Shown here piece by piece: positions 1-5,044 of a stretch of DNA of 6,101 nucleotides. How positions within the stretch are numbered: the stretch's first letter is position 1; every line of letters starts with the position of its first letter. The stretch is taken from the NCBI GenBank assembly GCA_009781955.1, contig WQUT01000023.1, positions 1 through 6,101 of the forward strand. The letters are read 5' to 3'. The position numbers and the translations under genes are program-made. This DNA comes from Pseudomonadota bacterium (lineage in GTDB: Bacteria; Pseudomonadota; Alphaproteobacteria; Rs-D84). The notes beneath the pieces were generated by a model that worked only from the letters and a program-made list of their open reading frames with translations, was not told where the DNA came from and did no database searches.

Positions 1-195
1 CGGAAAGCTAAGGCAGCATAGCTGCCAAGCTTTCCTCCCCTTCTGAGAAGGGGAACTAGCGCTCAATGGCTTTAATCAAATGAGTGCGAAGATACCCTTC
101 CCCGGGGCCCCCGCAAAAACGAAGTTTTTGCGGGGTGGGTCCAGAAGGGTCGGAAATCCCGCAATCTCTGATTGCGTGGATTTCCGGGGTAGTCA
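1..195. repeat. Composite palindromic repeat element, copy A (left end cut by window edge)
   Basis: Three hairpin modules are visible. The left one pairs GGAAAGCT (2-9) with AGCTTTCC (28-35), with inner GGCAGC/GCTGCC. The core has CCCCTTC-TGA-GAAGGGG (37-53) and GCGCTCA (59-65) facing TGAGTGC (81-87) around TTTAATCAAA. The right hairpin has a 15-bp stem with one bulged T, GGAAATCC+CGCAATC (152-166) against GATTGCG+GGATTTCC (170-185). It ends in GGGGTAGTCA (186-195). Copy B at 938-1211 shares the core, the module order and this terminal sequence, so the missing left end should read TGACTACCC. Relative to B, copy A carries about 40-50 extra bases near 101-142 holding a different hairpin. It resembles a MITE or palindromic intergenic element. 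No target-site duplication was found. Confidence 0.8.
101..142 (-). repeat. Nested palindromic repeat with ACTTCGT loop core (second repeat family)
   Basis: CCCCGCAAAAAC (109-120) and GTTTTTGCGGGG (124-135) form a perfect 12-bp stem around GAA. Read on the minus strand it is flanked by GGACCCACCCCGC and has the loop core ACTTCGT. The same arrangement, CCCACCCC followed by a stem with ACTTCGT, occurs on the plus strand at 6053-6079 inside the M48 gene, so this looks like a second repeat family. Here it interrupts the core of element A between CCCTTC and AGAAGGG, which are adjacent halves of one small hairpin in element B. Insertion of one repeat into another is my inference from that comparison. 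Confidence 0.6.
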
Positions 196-231
196 AATCT
201 TAAATCCGTAAATCTTAAATCCATAAATCCC
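195..231. repeat. Short tandem repeat, 15-bp unit, about 2.4 copies
   Basis: The unit AAATCTTAAATCCRT occurs at 195-209 and 210-224 with one G/A difference, followed by a partial AAATCCC. It fills the gap between the end of element A and the stop codon of the phage-tail-like gene. No function is evident; it may be a replication-slippage product. Confidence 0.75.
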
Positions 232-909
232 TTAATACCATACCCGGAAAATCATTTTCCAGGTCGGGTTTGTGATTGATGTCTGTTCGCCGGTCGTTTT
301 ATGCGATACCCAGAACGGTTCGTTGTTTACCAATTGACGCAGGTGCAGTCCGTTTTCATCGCAAAACGCGACAGGCCGCGGGGTCGCGCGCGCGCCTATA
401 CCGAATGCATATACAATGTCGCCGATGCTGTATCCCGCCTGGGGCACCCGGCAAATCAGAACCGTATCGGCGGTCGCAGCGCCCAGATCTATGTCCGACG
501 AATGAATTGCGTCAAATATATATTCTATGTATGACGCAGTTCCGATGTCGCACGCCGCGCTTTGCCCGAAATTAGTCGTGCGCAGATTGTATTCCCGGAA
601 CAAAGCATTCCAAAAATCCGCCGAGACCCCGTTTATATCAAACGGCGCCGCGGCCAATGCGGCGGGCATGCCATCGCCGGCCGCCCCGCCCGTTCCGCCG
701 AGCGCGGAATTTACCGTCGCGGCCAATGCGGCGGCCGAAACGTTGGCCAGGTCGGCGCGCGCCAGCGCAAAACCGCCAAGGGTCGCGCCGTCGTGCGCGC
801 GCACGGTTTCCGCGCCGCGCGTGGCATCCATGGTGATTTCGCCGGCCAGCCCGGTGAAATTGTCGTTTTGCGCGGTCCCCCCGCGCCGTATTTGCAATGT
901 GCGTGTCAT
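232..909 (-). CDS. Phage tail/receptor-binding-like protein with Mtd-type N-terminus
   Basis: This 225-residue protein has no recognisable enzyme motif. Its N-terminus (residues 4-50) contains LQIRRGGTAQND, GLAGEITMD and VRAHDGATLGGF, the pattern of the N-terminal domain of phage major tropism determinant and similar tail-fibre proteins (RRGT...AGE...D...HDG). Residues 55-95 are an Ala/Gly-rich linker. The C-terminal part is compact with many aromatics and ends WKMIFRVWY, a W-K-x-x-x-R-x-W-Y ending I associate with phage tail proteins. I start it at the ATG at 909, because AAAGGA (minus strand of 916-921) lies 6 nt upstream; an ATG at 924 overlaps that ribosome binding site and would add only MKGHN. 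No other phage gene is present, so it is an orphan or 'moron'-type gene. Element B begins 28 nt upstream of the start and element A ends 36 nt past the stop. The family call is from motif memory, not a search. Confidence 0.72.
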   Translation of the reverse strand: MTRTLQIRRGGTAQNDNFTGLAGEITMDATRGAETVRAHDGATLGGFALARADLANVSAAALAATVNSALGGTGGAAGDGMPAALAAAPFDINGVSADFWNALFREYNLRTTNFGQSAACDIGTASYIEYIFDAIHSSDIDLGAATADTVLICRVPQAGYSIGDIVYAFGIGARATPRPVAFCDENGLHLRQLVNNEPFWVSHKTTGEQTSITNPTWKMIFRVWY

Positions 910-915
910 ATTGTG

Positions 916-921
916 TCCTTT
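916..921 (-). promoter_or_regulatory. Ribosome binding site deciding the start of the phage-tail-like gene
   Basis: The minus strand reads AAAGGA with 6 nt before the ATG at 909. The upstream in-frame ATG at 924 overlaps this site and has no comparable site of its own. The same AAAGGA with a 7-nt gap precedes rne, which supports it as the usual ribosome binding sequence here. Confidence 0.7.
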
Positions 922-937
922 CATTTAGATGAAATAT

Positions 938-1211
938 TGACTACCCCGGAAAGCTTAGGTCGCCCGCAAGAAAGCGCGGCTTCCAGGTTTCGCTCGCTTG
1001 AAAGCTCCGCGTATCCTCGTAGTTGCTTGAACTTCGTGTTTGCAAACCAGCACAACACTCGTTCTCACATACTCGGATTCCGGCCCTTCTAGGAAGGGCA
1101 ATTTAGTACTCATATGTTTAATCAAATGAGCACTAATTCCCCTTCCTAGAAGGGGAGGAAATCTTGGTTCCTGCGCGTAAGCGCAGAAACCTTAGATTTT
1201 CGGGGTAGTCA
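938..1211. repeat. Composite palindromic repeat element, copy B (274 bp, complete, MITE-like)
   Basis: Terminal inverted repeats are TGACTACCCC (938-947) and GGGGTAGTCA (1202-1211), extending to 20 of 23 matching positions (938-960 against 1189-1211). The core has two 7-bp hairpins, GCCCTTC-TAG-GAAGGGC (1083-1099) and CCCCTTC-CTA-GAAGGGG (1139-1155). They flank a longer stem, TTAGTACTCAT (1103-1113) against ATGAGCACTAA (1126-1136), 10 of 11 paired. The right arm folds with CTGCGC-GTAA-GCGCAG (1171-1186), a GNRA-type loop. The left arm (948-1082) is about 100 bp longer than in copy A and has a 40-codon open minus-strand frame. There is no transposase or visible target duplication, so it would be non-autonomous if mobile. 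It sits upstream of the phage-tail-like gene and may form part of its 5' leader. Confidence 0.82.
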
Positions 1212-1220
1212 GTTTTTATA

Positions 1221-1243
1221 ATAAAAACGCCCCCAAAAGGGGC
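1221..1243 (-). terminator. Rho-independent terminator or attenuator, minus strand
   Basis: Read on the minus strand, GCCCC and GGGGC pair around a five-base loop (1229-1243) and are followed directly by GTTTTTAT (1228-1221), the classic GC stem plus T-run. It lies only about 10 nt beyond the predicted start of transcription from the minus-strand promoter at 1259-1287. It would therefore either attenuate that transcript or end a very short RNA. On the plus strand no T-run follows. A second, AT-only inverted repeat (1212-1228) overlaps the T-run. Confidence 0.6.
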
Positions 1244-1258
1244 CGTCAACGTGCGCGC

Positions 1259-1287
1259 ATTATACCAAAAATCCGCGAAAAAAGCAA
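1259..1287 (-). promoter_or_regulatory. Sigma-70-type promoter, minus strand
   Basis: The minus strand has TTGCTT (1287-1282), a 17-nt spacer and a perfect TATAAT (1264-1259). Transcription would begin near 1252 and run through the terminator-like hairpin, then element B, towards the phage-tail-like gene whose start is about 340 nt downstream. No other minus-strand gene lies nearer. It is divergent from the plus-strand promoter at 1319. Confidence 0.55.
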
Positions 1288-1318
1288 GCAGAGAGTAAAG
1301 TCGCGGCACCAAAAAGAT

Positions 1319-1347
1319 TTGACAAAGGACATATTTGATTATAACAT
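1319..1347 (+). promoter_or_regulatory. Sigma-70-type promoter for the split gene at 1390
   Basis: A perfect TTGACA lies at 1319-1324. The -10 is either TAACAT (1342-1347, 17-nt spacer, 4 of 6) or TATAAC (1340-1345, 15-nt spacer, 5 of 6). Transcription would start around 1353, giving a leader of roughly 37 nt before the ATG at 1390. A purine-rich AAGAGA lies about 7 nt before that ATG. Confidence 0.6.
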
Positions 1348-1389
1348 GCGGCATAACCCGGATATAAAATTAAACAAAAGAGATTAAAA

Positions 1390-2153
1390 ATGCCCCAGAT
1401 GTGCGATGCGCCGGAAAGTGTGGAGGATATCTTTCAAGAACGTGACAGCGATCTGAACCGGTTTTATAAAATTTTAGGGGCCGAGAATCGGTCTCCGATT
1501 TATACAATTAACGGCTATAAAGCGATTATCCCCAATTCCCGCGTGCAAATGGGCCAGGTCACGATAGAATGGGAACTGTTCGGCGATCTGTTGACCAAGG
1601 AAACAACCGAAACGATTTCCGATAGCCTGTCAAAAAAGAAATTCAGCCTGGTGGATGGATATGATACCGATGTTTCCGAAACGGTAGGGGGGTAAATTAT
1701 TTCACGAAACCAGGCTCTCGCGGCTTGTCGTGGTTTTACCGGGCGCAATTCACGGCCCAGCAACAAGCGGTATCAAACCTGGTCCAACAAAGTCGTAAAT
1801 TGCGGGCCGGATTCCTTGAAAGTAAAAACTGTAACTATTATATGGCATATGAATTGCAAAAGAAACTTTCCCGCCTGGGGAGAGAGAAAAACTGTTTCGA
1901 CTTGCTCAATAAAGATAGCCTTGGCAAAGCTATTACAACTATTCAGAACTCCACCACGGAGGCTTACGCCACCATGGTGGACGACCACTATTTGTTGTTG
2001 TATCCCGTTCACGGCAGATACTTGATTATACGTGGCAATGAAATGATTAAAAACGAGGAACCAACCAAATTACCCGGAGAATTGATTGCTTCGGATTATT
2101 TCCGGATCAGATTATGGAAATCTTTGACCCAGGCCGAATATGCAAATGGATAA
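1390..2153 (+). pseudogene. Hypothetical protein gene split by a one-base frameshift at a G run
   Basis: I do not recognise this protein. The first part runs from ATG 1390 to TAA 1695 (101 residues, ending DTDVSETVGG). The second is open in another frame from 1665 to TAA 2153; its only possible starts after the first stop are internal, such as TTG 1725, which lacks a ribosome binding site. Adding one G to the six-G run at 1687-1692 joins them into one frame, reading ETVGGVNYFTKPGSRG across the junction, for about 254 residues. Sequence character is similar on both sides: soluble, mixed charge, no signal peptide or membrane segment. The first part is acidic (pI low by eye) and the second is richer in Lys/Arg and Tyr. 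A promoter (1319) and a plausible ribosome binding site precede it. It may be a pseudogene, a phase-variable gene, or a sequencing/assembly indel. Two separate genes are possible but less likely. Confidence 0.6.
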
Positions 2154-2160
2154 GCGCGCT

Positions 2161-2175
2161 TGCTGAAAATCAGCA
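2161..2175. repeat. Small perfect hairpin after the split gene
   Basis: TGCTGA (2161-2166) and TCAGCA (2170-2175) pair around AAA, 8 bases after the stop codon of the split gene. There is no T-run on either side, so it is not a standard terminator, though it could protect the mRNA 3' end. The rest of 2176-2270 shows no gene or clear signal. Confidence 0.4.
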
Positions 2176-2270
2176 CCGTTCCCGCTCGTTCAATATCTTC
2201 AGCCAATTCGCCGCATTATATCCGCCCACCCCAGTTTTTCTAGGCGCATGAAAAAGTGCCGCCAAGAAAA

Positions 2271-2310
2271 ACTACCCCTCCCGGGGAGGGGAATTAGAAC
2301 GTTCAGGGGG
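2271..2310. repeat. Possible degenerate relative of the composite repeat family
   Basis: The stretch opens with ACTACCCC, matching 8 of the 10 bases of the terminal repeat of elements A and B. It continues into a palindrome, CCCCTCCC-G-GGGAGGGG (2275-2291), then GGAATTAG, which resembles the core of elements A and B just after their first small hairpin (GGAACTAG in A). The conserved TTTAATCAAATGAG segment and the closing GGGGTAGTCA are missing. It could be a decayed or truncated copy; similarity by GC-rich chance is not excluded. Confidence 0.4.
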
Positions 2311-2338
2311 AATTGCCACTCACTTGCTTCATGCCAGT

Positions 2339-2366
2339 GTAGGGGCAAATAATTATTTGCCCCTAC
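2339..2366. repeat. Perfect 28-bp palindrome
   Basis: GTAGGGGCAAATAA followed directly by its exact reverse complement, with no spacer. It can extrude as a cruciform or act as a binding site for a dimeric protein. It has the look of dispersed palindromic repeats found between genes in many bacteria. No T-run follows, so it is not a typical terminator. Confidence 0.85.
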
Positions 2367-2377
2367 AAACTATCACC

Positions 2378-2404
2378 GACCAACGACCAACGACCAACGA
2401 CTAA
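2378..2404. repeat. Heptamer tandem repeat GACCAAC x3 plus partial
   Basis: GACCAAC occurs at 2378-2384, 2385-2391 and 2392-2398, then GACTAA as a diverged fourth unit. It sits between the 28-bp palindrome and the predicted rne promoter, about 13 nt before the -35 hexamer. Copy number could vary by slippage. Confidence 0.75.
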
Positions 2405-2416
2405 AAAATATTTCCC

Positions 2417-2445
2417 TTGCTAAACCGCGAATGCGGTGATACTAT
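2417..2445 (+). promoter_or_regulatory. Candidate sigma-70-type promoter for rne
   Basis: TTGCTA (2417-2422), a 17-nt spacer and TACTAT (2440-2445), each 4 of 6 to consensus. The spacer holds CCGC-GAAT-GCGG, a small inverted repeat that could be an operator. Start near 2452 gives a leader of about 157 nt before the rne ATG. A long leader is in keeping with RNase E autoregulation through its 5' UTR in Escherichia coli, but that mechanism has not been shown here. Apart from this and the inverted repeat at 2578, I see nothing firm in 2446-2577. Confidence 0.45.
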
Positions 2446-2577
2446 GCGCTGGAATCATAACAACGGAATGAGTAAGTGTTTGTATTTACACTATTCTTTT
2501 TAATCTGCGTCGCGCTGTCCGGCAATCTTGCGCGCACCCCTGGAACGGCCGGTGGCCCATGGGGTCGGATTGATGCC

Positions 2578-2597
2578 TTGTTATATTCATATAACAA
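2578..2597 (+). promoter_or_regulatory. rne: Inverted repeat in the rne leader touching the ribosome binding site
   Basis: TTGTTATAT (2578-2586) and ATATAACAA (2589-2597) are perfect inverted repeats with a TC spacer. As RNA this gives an 8-bp stem with a UUCA loop. Its 3' arm ends in the first two A of the AAAGGA ribosome binding site (2596-2601), 11 nt before the rne ATG. It could modulate ribosome access or be an RNase E target in autoregulation; as DNA it could be an operator. Confidence 0.6.
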
Positions 2598-2601
2598 AGG
2601 A
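2596..2601 (+). promoter_or_regulatory. rne: Ribosome binding site deciding the rne start
   Basis: AAAGGA with 7 nt before the ATG at 2609. The open frame extends upstream to an ATG at 2528, but that start lacks a ribosome binding site and the extra 27 residues do not resemble the conserved RNase E N-terminus, which begins at MTKKIYVDA. Confidence 0.85.
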
Positions 2602-2608
2602 TTATACC

Positions 2609-4486
2609 ATGACCAAGAAAATTTACGTGGATGCAGTCCACCCGGAGGAAACCCGAGTGGTGGTGGCGGAAAATGGACGGGTTTCGGACTTTGACATTGA
2701 AACTACTACAAAACCCCAAATCAAAGGCAATATTTATTTATCCAAGGTGATCCGCGTAGAGCCGTCGCTGCAGGCCGCGTTTGTGGATTACGGCAGCGGA
2801 AAGAACGGATTTCTGCCTTTTTCCGAAATTCACCCCGATTATTACCAAGTGTCTGTGGAGCAGAAGAAAAAGCTGCTGGAGGCCGCGCACGCCAATATCG
2901 TTGACGATGACGAGGATCCAGATGACGAGGCGTCAGAGGTCGCGGACTATGACGACACCAGCGCGGGCGAGGATAACAAGGAATTCATTCGCCGGGCCCG
3001 CGAATTCAAGATTCAGGACGTCATAAAGCCGAAACAAATCCTGCTGGTCCAGGGGGTAAAGGAAGAGCGCGGGTTAAAGGGCGCGTCCATGACGACATAC
3101 CTGTCGCTGGCGGGCCGTTTTGCCGTTCTGATGCCGAATTCCCGCAAGCGCAATTCCTATGGCATTTCCAAGAAGATTTCCGACCGTCCGGAAAGGGCGC
3201 GGCTGCGCGATATTCTGCATGGCCTTAAAATCCCGCGCGGGATGACGGTCGTTCTGCGCACCGCCGCATTCGGGACCCAGGGGGCGGATATAGAAAAAGA
3301 CTATGAATATCTGGTAAATCTCTGGAACGAAATACGGACAACAACCCTGAAATCACTGGCGCCCGCCACTATTCATACCGAGGACTCCCTGCTCCGCCGC
3401 GTTGTTCGCGACTTTCTGTCGGCGCCGGAAGATATCCTGACCGTCCAGGGGGACGAGGCATTTGACGCCGCGACCAATTATTACAAACAGATGCATGGCA
3501 AGGCCCCTAAAAACGCCCTGGTCAAATATGACGATCCCGCCGTGCCGCTGTTCGTGCGCGCGGGGGTAGAGCAACAGCTGGAAGGTCTGCACGGCCCGTA
3601 TGTTCAGCTGCCGTCCGGCGGGTCGCTGGTGATAAACACGACCGAGGCGATGGTGACCATAGACGTCAATTCATCCCGCGCAATCAAAGAAAAAGACATT
3701 GAACAGACCGCGCTGAATACCAATTTGGAGGCGGCGGAGGAAATCGGCCTGCAGCTGCGGCTACGCGATTTGGCCGGCATCATCGCGATTGACTTTATAG
3801 ATATGGAGGAAGACCGGAACAACCGCCGTCTGGAATCCAAAATGCGCGAGATTATGAAACGCGACCGGGCCCGCACCCAGGTTGCGAAAATCAATAATTT
3901 CGGCGTGATGATGATTTCGCGCCAGCGGATGCGGTCGTCTTTCCAGGAATCTTCGTACATCATGTGCCCGCATTGTCAGGGCGCGGGGGTTGTGCCGTCT
4001 ATCCAGACCGCGGCCATCATCTTGTTCCGGCATCTGCAGGAAAAGTTATTGGCTAAATCGGCGCAAAAGATCATTATGACCGTGCCCGGCGATGTCGCGG
4101 TTTACCTGCTGAATATCAAGCGGGCGGAGCTGGCGGCGATGGAGTCTGAATTCAACACCGAAATCGTGATTATGGCGGATGATTCCCTGTTGAATATTGA
4201 CCAGTATGCCATCCAGCGCGTCGCGCCGGAAGTGGCGAAAACCGACGAGCTGTTGACCGCGCACGTCCCGTCAACGGATGTCAAGAAAAAGAATGCGGAG
4301 CATCAAGAGGCCAAAAAAGCCGTCCAAAACGCCCCCGCGCGGAAACGTCCGCAGCCCCAGGGCAACGGCCGCGACCAGGGCCGCGGCAACCGGGACAATC
4401 GCGATAACCGCAATAACGGCCAGCGCAATCAACAGCAGCAGCAAAAGCCGCAAAAGAAATCCATCTGGCAAAAGATTGTGGGGTAA
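2609..4486 (+). CDS. rne: Ribonuclease E (RNase E/G family endoribonuclease)
   Basis: This 625-residue protein is a single-strand-specific endoribonuclease that starts mRNA decay and processes rRNA and tRNA precursors, and often scaffolds a degradosome. The S1 RNA-binding domain (about 36-155) has SKVIRVEPSLQAAFVDYG and is interrupted by an acidic insert (about 99-122, DDDEDPDDE), a trait I associate with alphaproteobacterial RNase E. The catalytic DNase I-like region carries IDVNS with Asp352 and AIDFIDME with Asp395, 43 residues apart as are Asp303 and Asp346 of E. coli. CPHC (Cys453, Cys456) is the zinc-link, 58 residues after Asp395, again as in E. coli. The small domain ends near 540. 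The tail (550-625) is short, basic and rich in Arg, Asn and Gln (five Gln near 608-612), closing KKSIWQKIVG, perhaps a partner-binding motif. RNase G is less likely given the tail. The convergent gene ends 22 nt downstream, with no clear terminator between. Confidence 0.97.
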   Translation: MTKKIYVDAVHPEETRVVVAENGRVSDFDIETTTKPQIKGNIYLSKVIRVEPSLQAAFVDYGSGKNGFLPFSEIHPDYYQVSVEQKKKLLEAAHANIVDDDEDPDDEASEVADYDDTSAGEDNKEFIRRAREFKIQDVIKPKQILLVQGVKEERGLKGASMTTYLSLAGRFAVLMPNSRKRNSYGISKKISDRPERARLRDILHGLKIPRGMTVVLRTAAFGTQGADIEKDYEYLVNLWNEIRTTTLKSLAPATIHTEDSLLRRVVRDFLSAPEDILTVQGDEAFDAATNYYKQMHGKAPKNALVKYDDPAVPLFVRAGVEQQLEGLHGPYVQLPSGGSLVINTTEAMVTIDVNSSRAIKEKDIEQTALNTNLEAAEEIGLQLRLRDLAGIIAIDFIDMEEDRNNRRLESKMREIMKRDRARTQVAKINNFGVMMISRQRMRSSFQESSYIMCPHCQGAGVVPSIQTAAIILFRHLQEKLLAKSAQKIIMTVPGDVAVYLLNIKRAELAAMESEFNTEIVIMADDSLLNIDQYAIQRVAPEVAKTDELLTAHVPSTDVKKKNAEHQEAKKAVQNAPARKRPQPQGNGRDQGRGNRDNRDNRNNGQRNQQQQQKPQKKSIWQKIVG

Positions 4487-4508
4487 GGAAAACGGCGCGA
4501 AGGCGGCT

Positions 4509-4919
4509 TTACTTATTCTTCATCATCTTTTTGATTATTGCGAACGTCAGTTTGCCGGTGTATTGAACCGCCGTCTCTGCAATTATGGCGGTGGTTTTCA
4601 AAGCCTGGGGGATGGGTTCCTTGCTTTGCAACGACGGCATGTCGGATACAATCGGAAGGCGACTGCCGAAAAGAGCGTTTCCTATATCGTCCAACTTTTT
4701 GCTTTTGGCTTGCTGTTTGAGTCTATCGGCCTCTGCTTTTATATCGGCATATGTGGCACCAATGCTCAAAAGAGCCTATATCTGGCCGAAATTCAAACCA
4801 GACTTCAGCAAATCTTGAATCGCCGCAAACGACCAGCCCATGCCGTCCATCTGTGCCACCAGGGCCGCGCTACAGCCACCCATCACCAGTTTCGTTTTTT
4901 CACCCGTTGTCATTGGCAT
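4509..4919 (-). pseudogene. Small hypothetical protein gene interrupted by an in-frame TAG
   Basis: I do not recognise the family. From ATG 4919 (AAGG 8 nt upstream) the frame runs 47 codons to TAG (4778-4776) and then stays open, in the same frame, for 88 more codons to TAA at 4509: 136 codons if the TAG is read through. Residues 30-68 are three tandem 13-residue units (starting at 30, 43 and 56) with the pattern aromatic-x-x-I-x-x-L-L-x-x-G, weakest in the third. The TAG is at unit position 6 of the second unit, where the first unit has Gln, so a CAG-to-TAG change explains it. The C-terminal half is helical, Lys-rich (ADRLKQQAKSKK), with a mildly hydrophobic stretch near 113-130 (TTAIIAETAV, LTFAII). 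A strong consensus promoter is intact. Alternatives are suppression or recoding of TAG, or separate use of the downstream part from TTG 4769, whose ribosome binding site is poor. Confidence 0.75.
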
Positions 4920-4945
4920 CTTTGCACCCTTTTCTGTTCATTCAC

Positions 4946-4973
4946 ATTATAAATTATATATAAGATTTGTCAA
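4946..4973 (-). promoter_or_regulatory. Consensus sigma-70-type promoter of the TAG-interrupted gene
   Basis: The minus strand has a perfect TTGACA (4973-4968), a 16-nt AT-rich spacer and a perfect TATAAT (4951-4946). Transcription should start near 4939, about 20 nt before the ATG at 4919. It is divergent from the M48 promoter, and the two -35 boxes are 36 bases apart. It is the closest match to consensus in the window. Confidence 0.8.
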
Positions 4974-5009
4974 ATATTTTAATTTCAGACCGATAAGGAT
5001 AGGGCCCGC

Positions 5010-5038
5010 TTGACCCACGTTCAAAATCATAATATTAT
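5010..5038 (+). promoter_or_regulatory. Promoter of the M48 protease gene, predicting a leaderless mRNA
   Basis: TTGACC (5010-5015, 5 of 6), a 17-nt spacer and TATTAT (5033-5038, 5 of 6). The expected start of transcription, about 7 nt past the -10, falls on or next to the ATG at 5045. No ribosome binding sequence lies in the 20 bases before that ATG, which agrees with leaderless translation. Confidence 0.6.
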
Positions 5039-5044
5039 CAATGC

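Noticed and set aside
232..420. Diversity-generating retroelement target in the C-terminal part of the Mtd-like gene
   Set aside because: The 3' end is not enriched in adenine-variable AAY codons, no template repeat was found, and no reverse transcriptase is in the window.
276..1092. Several overlapping plus-strand open frames (276-575, 527-928, 562-1092)
   Set aside because: They are shadows of the minus-strand phage-tail-like gene and of element B. They are rich in Arg/Ala/Pro with no recognisable motif and no ribosome binding site, whereas the minus-strand protein has clear tail-fibre motifs.
1133..1354. Minus-strand 73-residue open frame
   Set aside because: It covers two promoters, a terminator-like hairpin and the right half of element B, and has no ribosome binding site.
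2475..2505. Attenuator-like AGTGT/ACACT hairpin followed by a T-rich stretch in the rne leader
   Set aside because: The stem is only 5 bp with an 8-base loop and the T-run is interrupted and offset, so it is too weak to call.
4487..4508. Bidirectional terminator between rne and the convergent small gene
   Set aside because: The 22-base gap has GC-rich sequence, but GGCGC and GGCGG do not pair with each other and no stem of useful length forms.
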